NCBI RefSeq assembly: GCF_023277925.1
Contig: NZ_CP063832.1
Location: 3,054,001 to 3,118,000 of the forward strand
From: Pseudomonas entomophila
Lineage (GTDB): Bacteria; Pseudomonadota; Gammaproteobacteria; Pseudomonadales; Pseudomonadaceae
DNA: 64,000 nucleotides
Direction of reading: 5' to 3'
Part shown: positions 20,956 through 29,124 of the stretch, one piece after another
Layout of the letters: the number at the start of each line of letters is the position of its first letter
Position numbering within the stretch: position 1 is the stretch's first letter
Program-made: the position numbers and the translations under genes
Notes under the pieces: generated by a model
Told to the model about the DNA's origin: nothing
The model's input: only the letters and a program-made list of their open reading frames with translations
Database searches by the model: none

Positions 20956-22335
20956 TCAATCGGCGATGAAACTCACCCGCACTTTCAACCCGCCTCGTTT
21001 CCCGTCATGCAGACTGATCTGCGCCAGGTGCGCCCGGCAGATCTCGCCGACGATGGCCAGCCCTAGACCACTGCCCTGTGCACTGCGCCGATAAAAGCGC
21101 TCGAACACCCGCTCACGCTCCCCTTCGGGAATCCCCGGCCCATCGTCCTCGACTTCGAGCACGGCTGGCGCCAGCACCCGCAGGATCACGTCACCGCCTG
21201 GCGGCGTGTGGGCCAGGGCGTTGTCCACCAGGTTGCTGAGCAGTTCGTTGAGCAAGGTCGGCTCGCCTTTGAGCCATACCGGTGCCTCGGCCTCAAGTGC
21301 CAGGGACACACCACGGGCATGGGCCAATGGCGCCATGGCCATGCCCAGCTCCCGGGCCAGCTGGCTCAGGTCCAGGCGTTGGGCGCCACCCTCGGCGATC
21401 GCCCGCGCGCCGTTTTCAACCCGCGCCAAAGACAGCAGTTGGTTGGCCAGGTGGGTCAGGCGATCGGTACCCTGGGCGGCGGCCTCCAGCGTCTTGCGCC
21501 ATTCGTCGGGCTCGTTCGAGCGCAGGCCCAGCTCGACCCGGGCCTTGAGTGCCGCCAGCGGTGTGCGCAGCTCATGGGCGGCGTCGGCGATGAACTGCGC
21601 CTGGCGCTCGAACTGCCCACGCAGGCGCTCGGTGAAATGGTTGAGCGCGCGCACCAGTGGACCCAGTTCGCGTTGCACCTGCACCACCGGCAGCGCACGC
21701 AGATCATCCGGCTGGCGCTCCTCCACCGCCCCCCGCAGCCGCTCCAGCGGGCTTAACGCCGCGCTGACCGCGAACCACACCATCACCAGCGCCCCCAACG
21801 CCAGCATGCCCAGGCGCAGCAAGGTGTCGGCCATCAGGCCACGGGCCATGCGCACCCGCGCCTCTTCGGTCTCGGCCACGCGGATCTCGGCCATGCCGTT
21901 CATGTTCGGCTCGCTCACTGGCTTGAGCAGGCTGACCACGCGCACGTCCTGGCCGAGGTAGGTGGCATTGTAGAAACGCGCCAGGGCCGGGTAATCGTCG
22001 GTGCGCGGCGTGCCCGGGGGCGGCGCGGGCAGGTTCTCGTAGCCGGAGATCAGCTTCTGGTGGATGTCCAGCACCTGGTAGTAGATGCGCCCGGCGCTGT
22101 CATAGGCGAAGGTGTCCAGGGCCACGTAGGGCACGTCGGCACTTAGGGTGCCGTCGCGTTGCGACAGGCCGGCGGCGATGGTCCGCGCCGAGGCCAGCAA
22201 GGTCCGGTCATAGGCGGTGTCGGCAGCCTCCCGACCATTCCAGTAGGCGCTCAGGCCGCTGGCCAGCATCAGCACCACCAGCAACAACGCCAGGTTGCCC
22301 AGCAGGCGCCCGCGCAGGCTGACGTTGTCACGCAT
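20956..22335 (-). CDS. tctE: sensor histidine kinase TctE (tricarboxylate)
   Basis: The 459-residue kinase has two membrane segments (LLGNLALLLVVLMLASGLSAYW and LLRLGMLALGALVMVWFAVSAAL) flanking a periplasmic sensor, a HAMP-like linker, the phosphoacceptor motif AQFIADAAHELRTPLAALKAR and ATPase boxes NLVDNALAHTP and GSGLGLAIVGEI. It lies divergent from the porin and TctCBA genes and overlaps tctD by eight bases, the known TctDE arrangement for citrate-type uptake control. Confidence 0.9.
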   Translation of the reverse strand: MRDNVSLRGRLLGNLALLLVVLMLASGLSAYWNGREAADTAYDRTLLASARTIAAGLSQRDGTLSADVPYVALDTFAYDSAGRIYYQVLDIHQKLISGYENLPAPPPGTPRTDDYPALARFYNATYLGQDVRVVSLLKPVSEPNMNGMAEIRVAETEEARVRMARGLMADTLLRLGMLALGALVMVWFAVSAALSPLERLRGAVEERQPDDLRALPVVQVQRELGPLVRALNHFTERLRGQFERQAQFIADAAHELRTPLAALKARVELGLRSNEPDEWRKTLEAAAQGTDRLTHLANQLLSLARVENGARAIAEGGAQRLDLSQLARELGMAMAPLAHARGVSLALEAEAPVWLKGEPTLLNELLSNLVDNALAHTPPGGDVILRVLAPAVLEVEDDGPGIPEGERERVFERFYRRSAQGSGLGLAIVGEICRAHLAQISLHDGKRGGLKVRVSFIAD

Positions 22336-22999
22336 CGCGATGCTCGAGCAGGTAGCCCAGGCCGCGGAAGGTGACGATAGCCACCGGGTGGCCGTCGAGC
22401 TTCTTGCGCAGGCGGTGGATGTAGATCTCGATGGCGTCGGGGCTGGCCTCCTCGTCCAGGCCGAACACCTGGGCGGCCAGCTGCTCCTTGCTCATCACCC
22501 GCCCGGGCCGGGCGATCAACGCCTCAAGCACGCTCTGTTCGCGTTGAGTCAAGGTCAGCGGCTCATCGACCAGGGTGAAGCGGCGGGTGTCGAGGTCGTA
22601 GACCAACGGCCCGCAGCGCTGCTGGCGCTCGCCGCCGAGCACGCTGCGGCGCAGCAGTGCCTTGACCCGCGCTTCCAGTTCGGTCAGTTCGAAGGGCTTG
22701 GCCAAGTAGTCGTCGGCGCCCAGGTTCAGGCCGTGAACCCGATCCTTCACATCGCTGCGCGCGGTGAGCATCAGCACCGGCAGGGTCTTGCCACGCCCGC
22801 GCAGGCGCGCCAGCACCTCGAAGCCATCCAGGCGCGGCAGGCCGACATCGAGCACAGCCACGGCGTAGTCCTCGCTGGCCAAGGCCAGGTCGGCGGCCAC
22901 GCCGTCATGCAGCACATCCACGGTCAGGCCTTGGCTCTTCAGAGCCTGGGCCACGCTTTCAGCCAGTTGCAGGTGGTCTTCGACCAGCAGCACACGCAT
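22328..22999 (-). CDS. tctD: response regulator TctD
   Basis: A 223-residue OmpR-family regulator with acidic residues in LLVEDHLQ, phospho-acceptor Asp in VAVLDVGLPRLDG and Lys in LAKPFELTELEAR, then a winged helix ending in VTFRGLGYLLE. It is expected to activate the opdH-like porin and tctCBA in response to tricarboxylates through TctE. The 200-bp gap to the porin start should hold its operator, which I could not define. Confidence 0.9.
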   Translation of the reverse strand: MRVLLVEDHLQLAESVAQALKSQGLTVDVLHDGVAADLALASEDYAVAVLDVGLPRLDGFEVLARLRGRGKTLPVLMLTARSDVKDRVHGLNLGADDYLAKPFELTELEARVKALLRRSVLGGERQQRCGPLVYDLDTRRFTLVDEPLTLTQREQSVLEALIARPGRVMSKEQLAAQVFGLDEEASPDAIEIYIHRLRKKLDGHPVAIVTFRGLGYLLEHRDA

Positions 23000-23172
23000 C
23001 GGATTCTCCCAGCTCGGGTGGGTCGGTTGGCGCGGAGTGTACCGCCGTGACGAGGCCTGTGAAGCCCTCGCAAGAAACCTTTCACGCTGAAAGGTTAGCG
23101 AAAGGTTGGTTACCTAGCATCGCACCACGGTCGCCCCGCGCGCCGCAAAAAGCACCAGCAAGGTGCAATACA

Positions 23173-23183
23173 TAAGAACAATA
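23173..23183 (+). promoter_or_regulatory. candidate Crc/Hfq site before the porin gene
   Basis: AAGAACAATAA fits the A-rich AAnAAnAA motif bound by Hfq with Crc. It sits directly upstream of the GTGGAG ribosome site of the porin gene, the usual position for translational catabolite repression in Pseudomonas. Confidence 0.5.
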
Positions 23184-23200
23184 AAGTGGAGTCACCGACG

Positions 23201-24490
23201 ATGCTGTCCATGCAGCCGCAGGCGTTCGCGCCTACCCGTTCGTTCGCCGCCCGCCCGTCCGCCCTCGCCAGCGCCTTCGCCCTGGCCGGTGTCGCGCCCC
23301 TGAGCCAGGCCGCCTTCTTCGAAGACAGCACGGCCACCTTCGAAACCCGCAACATGTACTTCAACCGCGACTTCCGCGACGGCACCAGCGCGCAGCAATC
23401 CAAGCGCGACGAATGGGCCCAGGGTTTCATGCTCAACTTCGAGTCCGGCTACACCGAAGGCACGGTGGGCTTCGGCCTGGACGCGCTGGGCATGGTCGGG
23501 GTCAAGCTCGACTCCAGCAAGGACCGCACGGGCACCGGCCTGCTGCCCACCCACGACGACGGCAAAGCGGCCGACGAGTACTCCAAGCTGGGGCTCACCG
23601 GCAAGGTGAAGGTGTCGAAGACCGAACTGAAGATCGGCACCCTGATCCCCGAACTGCCCACGCTGCAGCCCAACGACGGGCGCATCCTGCCGCAGACTTT
23701 CGAAGGCGGCCTGCTCACCTCGAACGAGATCAAGGGCCTGACTTTCACCGGCGGGCGCGTGGACAAGGCCAAGGACCGCGACGACACCAACTGGGAAGAC
23801 CTGGCGCTCAACAACAAGAACGGCCGCTTCGGTGGCAGCTTCAGCGCCGACAACCTCGACCTGGGCGGCGTCGACTACAAATTCACCGACCGCATCACCG
23901 GCAGCTACCACTTCGCCCAGCTCGAAGACATCTACCGCCAGCACTTCATCGGTATGGTCGCCACCCAGCCCTGGGGCCCGGGCACCTTCGGCGCCGACCT
24001 GCGCCTGGCCGTCAGCGACGACGCAGGCTCGAAAAAGGCCGGGCGCATCGACAACACCACTTTCAACGGCATGCTCAGCTATGGCCTGGGCGGCCACAAG
24101 GTCAGCGCCGCCTGGCAGCAACTGTCCGGCGACAGCGCCTTCCCCTACGTCGATGGCGCCGACCCGTACCTGGTCAACTTCGTCCAGATCAACGACTTCG
24201 CCGGCGCCGACGAACGCTCCTGGCAGGTGCGCTACGACTACAACTTCGCCGCCTTGGGTATCCCCGGGCTGACCTTCATGACCCGCTACATCAACGGCGA
24301 CAACGTCAGCCGCGCCGATGGCAGCGAGGGCAAGGAATGGGAGCGCAACACCGAGTTCAAGTACGTGGTACAAAGCGGCCCGTTGAAAAACGTCGCCGTG
24401 CGCCTGCGCAACGCCACCTTCCGCTCCAACTTCACCCGCGACGCGGACGAAGTGCGGCTGCTGGTGAGCTACAGCGTGGCGCTGTGGTAA
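23201..24490 (+). CDS. opdH: OprD-family porin, OpdH-like (tricarboxylate uptake)
   Basis: The 429-residue outer-membrane porin has a signal region ending at SQAAFFEDST, the OprD-family start (STATFETRNMYFNRDFRDG), GFMLNFESGYTEGTVGFGLDALGM, and a terminal aromatic residue (SYSVALW) typical of beta-barrels. OpdH takes up cis-aconitate and related tricarboxylates in P. aeruginosa; here the symbol rests mainly on the tctC neighbour. The ATG at 23201 has GGAG eight bases upstream; the GTG at 23186 is the alternative. Confidence 0.85.
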   Translation: MLSMQPQAFAPTRSFAARPSALASAFALAGVAPLSQAAFFEDSTATFETRNMYFNRDFRDGTSAQQSKRDEWAQGFMLNFESGYTEGTVGFGLDALGMVGVKLDSSKDRTGTGLLPTHDDGKAADEYSKLGLTGKVKVSKTELKIGTLIPELPTLQPNDGRILPQTFEGGLLTSNEIKGLTFTGGRVDKAKDRDDTNWEDLALNNKNGRFGGSFSADNLDLGGVDYKFTDRITGSYHFAQLEDIYRQHFIGMVATQPWGPGTFGADLRLAVSDDAGSKKAGRIDNTTFNGMLSYGLGGHKVSAAWQQLSGDSAFPYVDGADPYLVNFVQINDFAGADERSWQVRYDYNFAALGIPGLTFMTRYINGDNVSRADGSEGKEWERNTEFKYVVQSGPLKNVAVRLRNATFRSNFTRDADEVRLLVSYSVALW

Positions 24491-24504
24491 TAGCGGTAAC
24501 CCAT

Positions 24505-24512
24505 AACAACAA
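24505..24512 (+). promoter_or_regulatory. candidate Crc/Hfq site before tctC
   Basis: AACAACAA matches AAnAAnAA and lies about 20 bases upstream of the tctC start, just before its GGAG. It is the second such motif in this locus. Confidence 0.45.
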
Positions 24513-24530
24513 TGCTCATGGAGTTAGACG

Positions 24531-25511
24531 ATGACTTTTTCACTGCGCCGCCTCGCCCTCGCCACCGGTTGCCTGCTGCTCGCCGGCAACGCCCTGGCCG
24601 CTGAACCGAAACGCCCCGAATGCATCGCCCCGGCCTCGCCCGGTGGCGGTTTCGACCTGACCTGCAAGCTGGTGCAAAGCGCCTTGGTCAACGAGAAAAT
24701 CCTCAGCAAACCCATGCGCGTGACCTACATGCCCGGCGGTGTCGGCGCGGTGGCCTACAACGCCGTGGTCGCCCAGCGCCCAGCCGACGCCGGCACGCTG
24801 GTGGCCTGGTCCAGCGGCTCGCTGCTGAACCTGGCCCAGGGCAAGTTCGGCCGCTTCGACGAGAACGCCGTGAAATGGCTGGCGGCGGTGGGTACCAGCT
24901 ACGGTGCCATCGCGGTGAAAAGCGACTCGCCCTACAAGACCCTCGATGACTTGGTCGCGGCCCTGAAAAAAGACCCGAGCAAGGTGGTGATCGGCTCAGG
25001 TGGCACCGTGGGCAGCCAGGACTGGATGCAGACCGCGCTGATCGCCAAAGCCGCCGGTATCAACCCGCGCGACCTGCGCTACGTGGCCCTGGAGGGCGGC
25101 GGCGAAATCGCAACGGCGCTGCTGGGTGGCCATATCCAGGTGGGCTCCACCGACATCTCCGACTCCATGCCGCATATCCAGAGCGGCAACATGCGCATCC
25201 TCGCGGTGTTCTCCGAAAACCGCCTGGACGAACCGGAGATGAAAGACATCCCCACCGCCAAGGAGCAAGGCTACGACATCGTCTGGCCGGTGGTGCGCGG
25301 TTTCTACCTCGGGCCGAAGGTCAGCGACGAGGACTACGCCTGGTGGAAGGCCTCGTTCGACAAGCTGCTGGCCTCGGAGGACTTCGCCAAGCTGCGTGAC
25401 CAGCGCGAGCTGTTCCCGTTCGCCATGACCGGCGAGGAGCTGGACGGCTATGTGAAGAAGCAGGTGGCGGACTACAAGGCACTGGCCCGTGAGTTCGGGC
25501 TGATCCAGTAA
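24531..25511 (+). CDS. tctC: tripartite tricarboxylate transporter substrate-binding protein
   Basis: A 326-residue periplasmic binding protein with a signal peptide (LALATGCLLLAGNALAAE) and the TctC/Bug fold features SPGGGFDLTCKLVQ, GGVGAVAYNAV and GGHIQVGSTDISD. It captures citrate-type substrates for the TctAB membrane complex. It follows the porin by 40 bp; a REP pair separates it from tctB, which could make tctC the most abundant product. Confidence 0.93.
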   Translation: MTFSLRRLALATGCLLLAGNALAAEPKRPECIAPASPGGGFDLTCKLVQSALVNEKILSKPMRVTYMPGGVGAVAYNAVVAQRPADAGTLVAWSSGSLLNLAQGKFGRFDENAVKWLAAVGTSYGAIAVKSDSPYKTLDDLVAALKKDPSKVVIGSGGTVGSQDWMQTALIAKAAGINPRDLRYVALEGGGEIATALLGGHIQVGSTDISDSMPHIQSGNMRILAVFSENRLDEPEMKDIPTAKEQGYDIVWPVVRGFYLGPKVSDEDYAWWKASFDKLLASEDFAKLRDQRELFPFAMTGEELDGYVKKQVADYKALAREFGLIQ

Positions 25512-25522
25512 GCCACCCGGTC

Positions 25523-25599
25523 CCTGTAGGAGCGGATTCATCCGCGATGGTGGTTGGCACCCGCTGCGCGGGTGATCGCGGCTGAAGCCGCTCCTACAA
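25523..25599. repeat. REP pair inside the tct operon
   Basis: Inverted TGTAGGAGCGG...CCGCTCCTACA copies lie between tctC and tctB. A REP hairpin here would protect the 5' binding-protein mRNA, as known for malE-malF in E. coli; the effect here is inference. Confidence 0.85.
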
Positions 25600-25633
25600 C
25601 GATCGCGTCGTTCTCTCGACCGAGGATTCTTGC

Positions 25634-26092
25634 ATGATCCTGCAACGCATTTTCGCCCTGGCCCTGCTGGCGCTGTGCGCCGTGCTGGCCGTGATGGCCT
25701 GGCCCTACCAGGCCGCCTTCTCCTACGAACCGGTGGGCCCGCGCGCTTACCCACTGCTGATGCTCGGCCTGATGAGCCTGGGCCTGTTGTACCTGGCCAT
25801 CCGCCCCACGCCCATCGTGCGCAAGGACGACGAACCCGAGCTGGACCGCGAGACGCTGATCAAGATCAGCGCCTGCGTCGGCTTGCTGATCGTCTTCGCC
25901 AGCACCTTCGAAACCCTGGGCTTCATCCTCAGCGCCACGCTGGTCGGGGTGCCCATGGCCCGCCTGTACGGCGGCCGCTGGCGGCACAGCGCCCTGGTGG
26001 TGGTCGGCATGAGCCTGTTCCTCTACTGGCTGTTCGACCGCGTGATGGACGTGCCCCTGCCCCTCGGCCTGCTCGACGTACTGGAGAACTGA
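25634..26092 (+). CDS. tctB: tripartite tricarboxylate transporter TctB subunit
   Basis: A 152-residue membrane protein with four predicted helices (FALALLALCAVLAVMAW, LLMLGLMSLGLLYLA, ACVGLLIVFASTFETLGFIL, ALVVVGMSLFLYWLF), the small subunit layout. It pairs with TctA, whose gene starts three bases after its stop. Confidence 0.92.
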   Translation: MILQRIFALALLALCAVLAVMAWPYQAAFSYEPVGPRAYPLLMLGLMSLGLLYLAIRPTPIVRKDDEPELDRETLIKISACVGLLIVFASTFETLGFILSATLVGVPMARLYGGRWRHSALVVVGMSLFLYWLFDRVMDVPLPLGLLDVLEN

Positions 26093-26095
26093 CAC

Positions 26096-27610
26096 ATGGA
26101 TACCTTGAGCTACCTCGGCCAGGGCTTCGGCGTCGCCCTGAGCCCCTACAACCTGGTCACCGCCCTGACCGGCACCCTGATCGGCACCGTGGTCGGCCTG
26201 CTGCCGGGCCTTGGCCCGATCAACGGCGTGGCGCTGCTGATCCCCATCGCCTTCGCCCTCGGTTTGCCGCCGGAGTCGGCGCTGATCCTGCTGGCCGCCG
26301 TGTACCTGGGCTGCGAATACGGCGGGCGCATCAGCTCGATCCTGCTGAACATTCCCGGCGAAGCCTCCACCGTGATGACCACCCTCGACGGCTACCCCAT
26401 GGCCCGCCAAGGCCTGGCCGGCGTGGCCCTGTCGCTGTCGGCCTGGAGTTCGTTCATCGGCGCCCTGATCGCCACCTGCGGCATGGTGTTGTTCGCCCCG
26501 CTGCTGGCCAAATGGGCGATCGCCTTCGGCCCGGCGGAGTACTTCGTGCTGATGGTGTTCGCCATCGTCGCCCTGGGCGGCATGGCCGGCGACAAGCCGT
26601 TGAAGACCTTCATCGCCGCGCTGATCGGCCTGTTCCTGTCGGCGGTGGGCATCGACGCCAACAGCGGCGTGTACCGCTTTACCGGCGACAGCGTGCACCT
26701 GGCCGACGGTATCCAGTTCGTCGTGCTGGTGCTGGGGCTGTTCTCCATCAGCGAGATCCTGCTGCTGCTGGAAAAGACCCACCACGGCCATATCGCGGTC
26801 AAGGCCACCGGGCGCATGCTGTTCAACTTCAAGGAAGCGGCGGCGGTGTTCTTCGTCAACATCCGCTGCGGCCTGCTCGGCTTCTTCATGGGCGTGCTGC
26901 CCGGGGCCGGCGCGACCTTGGCCAGCGCCGTGGCCTACATGACCGAAAAGCGCCTGGCCGGCGACAAGGGCACGTTCGGCAAGGGCGATGCCCGTGGCCT
27001 GGCCGCCCCGGAAACCGCCATCGGCGCCTCCTGCTGCGGCGCCCTGGTGCCGATGCTGACCTTGGGCGTGCCAGGCTCGGGCACCACCGCGGTGATGATC
27101 GGCGCGCTGACCCTGTACAACATCACGCCCGGCCCGCTGCTGTTCGAACAGCAACCGGACATCGTCTGGGGCCTGATCGCCTCGTTGTTCATCGCCAACA
27201 TCATGCTGGTGATCCTGAACATCCCGATGATCCGCATCTTCACCCGCATCCTCGCCGTGCCGAACTGGGCGCTGGTGCCGGTGATCGCGATCATTACCGC
27301 GATTGGCGTGTATGCCGTGCATGCCACCACCTTCGACCTGTTCCTGATGGTGGGTATCGGCATCATGGGCTACATCCTGCGCAAGCTGGACTTCCCGCTG
27401 TCGCCGATCCTGCTCGGGTTCATCCTCGGTGGGCTGATGGAGCAGAACCTGCGCCGCGCGCTGTCGATCTCCAACGGCGAGCTGGGCATCCTCTGGTCGA
27501 GCCCGATCAGCATGGGTGTGTGGGTGCTGGTGGTCTGCATGCTGAGCCTGCCGCTGCTGCGCAGCTGGCGCAAACGCGTTCAGCAGCGCCGGGCCATGGC
27601 CGATGCCTGA
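26096..27610 (+). CDS. tctA: tripartite tricarboxylate transporter TctA subunit
   Basis: A 504-residue protein with about 11-12 membrane helices and the TctA signatures GLLPGLGPINGVALLIP and GVLPGAGATLASAVAYM, the duplicated glycine-rich loops of the family. It is the sodium- or proton-coupled translocator. Its 3' end overlaps the next gene by eight bases. Confidence 0.94.
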   Translation: MDTLSYLGQGFGVALSPYNLVTALTGTLIGTVVGLLPGLGPINGVALLIPIAFALGLPPESALILLAAVYLGCEYGGRISSILLNIPGEASTVMTTLDGYPMARQGLAGVALSLSAWSSFIGALIATCGMVLFAPLLAKWAIAFGPAEYFVLMVFAIVALGGMAGDKPLKTFIAALIGLFLSAVGIDANSGVYRFTGDSVHLADGIQFVVLVLGLFSISEILLLLEKTHHGHIAVKATGRMLFNFKEAAAVFFVNIRCGLLGFFMGVLPGAGATLASAVAYMTEKRLAGDKGTFGKGDARGLAAPETAIGASCCGALVPMLTLGVPGSGTTAVMIGALTLYNITPGPLLFEQQPDIVWGLIASLFIANIMLVILNIPMIRIFTRILAVPNWALVPVIAIITAIGVYAVHATTFDLFLMVGIGIMGYILRKLDFPLSPILLGFILGGLMEQNLRRALSISNGELGILWSSPISMGVWVLVVCMLSLPLLRSWRKRVQQRRAMADA

Positions 27611-28634
27611 CCGGTCGTTGCCGCTGTTCTGGGCCACGGGGCTGGTCGGCCTTGCGGGCGGTTATGCCGCCAGCAAGGTCGGCTGGCCCTTGCCGTGGAT
27701 GGTCGGTTCGCTGCTGGCGATCATCCTGGTGCGCTGCCTGACCCCCTGGCAGCTTAGCGAGATCCCCAACGGCCGCAAGTGCGGCCAGTGGATCATCGGT
27801 ATCGGCATCGGCCTGCACTTCACCCCGGCGGTGATCGAGCAGGTCGCCGAGCACTTCGTGCTGATCTTCTTCGGTGCACTGTTCACCACGCTGTCCAGCG
27901 TGATCAGCGTGTGGTTGCTGCGGCGCACCGGCGAGGACCGCGCCACGGCGTTCTTCGCCAGCATGCCGGGCGGTTCGGGAGAGATGGTCAACCTGGGCGC
28001 GCGCAATGGCGCGGTGCTCAGCCAGGTGGCGGCGGCGCAGAGCCTGCGGGTGTTGGCGGTGGTGCTGTGCGTGCCGGCGCTGTTCAAGCTGCTGCTGGGC
28101 GATGGCGTACCGCTGAATCATGCGGGCAGTGTCAGTTGGGGCTGGCTAGCGTTGATCGCGCCACTTGGCGTTGGCGTGGCGCTGATCTGGCAACGCCTGC
28201 GCCAACCCAACCCATGGCTGTTCGGGCCGTTGCTGGTGGCGGCCACGGTGAGCCTTGCCGGCAATCTGCAGATCGGCCTGCCCAACGGCGCAAGCCAGAT
28301 CGGCCAATGGCTGATCGGCAGCGGCCTGGCCTGCCACTTCAACCGGGCGTTCTTCCGCCGCGCGCCGTCGTTTCTCGGGCGCACCCTGCTGGCCACGGGG
28401 TTGTGCATGCTGATCGCCGCAGGGGCGGCGTGGGCGTTGAGCCTGCTGACGCACCTGGACCTGCGCTCGCTGACCTTGGGGATGATGCCGGGTGGTATCG
28501 CGGAGATGAGCCTGACGGCGGAGACGCTGCAACTGTCGGTGCCGTTGGTGACGGCGTTGCAGGTGATGCGATTGTTGTTCGTGCTGTTTCTGGCGGAGCC
28601 GTTGTTTCGGCGTTGGAATGCGGGCGGAGCGTGA
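27603..28634 (+). CDS. AbrB-family membrane protein (putative regulator/transporter)
   Basis: A 343-residue, roughly ten-helix protein of the AbrB duplication family: the two halves repeat a pattern (GYAASKVGWPLPWMVGSLL, MPGGSGEMVNLGARNGAV versus MPGGIAEMSLTAETLQLSV). Members were once called ammonia-monooxygenase-like; their function is unsettled. The overlap with tctA shows co-transcription, so a role in tricarboxylate uptake or its regulation is plausible. Confidence 0.85.
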   Translation: MPDRSLPLFWATGLVGLAGGYAASKVGWPLPWMVGSLLAIILVRCLTPWQLSEIPNGRKCGQWIIGIGIGLHFTPAVIEQVAEHFVLIFFGALFTTLSSVISVWLLRRTGEDRATAFFASMPGGSGEMVNLGARNGAVLSQVAAAQSLRVLAVVLCVPALFKLLLGDGVPLNHAGSVSWGWLALIAPLGVGVALIWQRLRQPNPWLFGPLLVAATVSLAGNLQIGLPNGASQIGQWLIGSGLACHFNRAFFRRAPSFLGRTLLATGLCMLIAAGAAWALSLLTHLDLRSLTLGMMPGGIAEMSLTAETLQLSVPLVTALQVMRLLFVLFLAEPLFRRWNAGGA

Positions 28635-28662
28635 GACTCATGGGGGCTCTCGCCGCTGTCGC

Positions 28663-28682
28663 AACTGGCATTTTTGCCAGTT
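28663..28682. other. hairpin between the AbrB-family and thioredoxin-like genes
   Basis: AACTGGCA-TTTT-TGCCAGTT forms a perfect 8-bp stem 29 bp after the AbrB-family stop. The following T run is very short, so it is at best a weak terminator for the tct operon. Confidence 0.4.
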
Positions 28683-28740
28683 TCATCCGCTCCCCGAGTG
28701 ACGTTGAATTAACGCCACAAGCACACTCCAGGAGCCGTCG

Positions 28741-29124
28741 ATGTCCATGATAAACGTGACCAACCTCCCAACACTCGAGTGGTTGTTCGAATGCCGTAGA
28801 TTCACACGGCCATCCTTGTTGCTTATTCGATCCGACAGTTGTCCGCCCTGTGTCGAACTGCATCCTCAAGTCGAGGCGCTGGCCAAGGAGCGGTCAAGGG
28901 AGTTCAACTTCTACGAGTTCAATGTCGAACACTGTACGGCCCCAGAGCTGGATGCCAGGTTGACCTTGTTGTTCCAGCGCTGGGGCGTGAAATACCTGCC
29001 ATCACAGGTATTCCTCGCCACCGGCCAGCATCCAGCAATCATCAGCACCCGGCGCCTGGACGTGATCGAACGCAGGTTGCACCTGCTTGCACGCCCAGGC
29101 CTCGAGCCCAATCAGAAGTCGTAA
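28741..29124 (+). CDS. thioredoxin-fold protein with CPPC motif
   Basis: A 127-residue cytosolic protein with a thioredoxin-like core: SLLLIRSDSCPPCVELHPQVEAL holds a CPPC active site, NFYEFNVEHC follows, and KYLPSQVFLATG supplies the cis-proline region. The CPPC pair makes redox activity plausible; no signal peptide is seen. A good AGGAG precedes the ATG. Its last 13 bp overlap the convergent autotransporter gene, so the two transcripts are antisense at their ends. Confidence 0.7.
   Translation: MSMINVTNLPTLEWLFECRRFTRPSLLLIRSDSCPPCVELHPQVEALAKERSREFNFYEFNVEHCTAPELDARLTLLFQRWGVKYLPSQVFLATGQHPAIISTRRLDVIERRLHLLARPGLEPNQKS

Noticed and set aside
25538-27741. Very long frames (about 700 codons) on both strands over tctB-tctA
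   Set aside because: Low-complexity His/Gln/Arg-rich translations, the usual antisense or off-frame product of GC-rich DNA; the TctB and TctA frames have clear membrane helices and family motifs.
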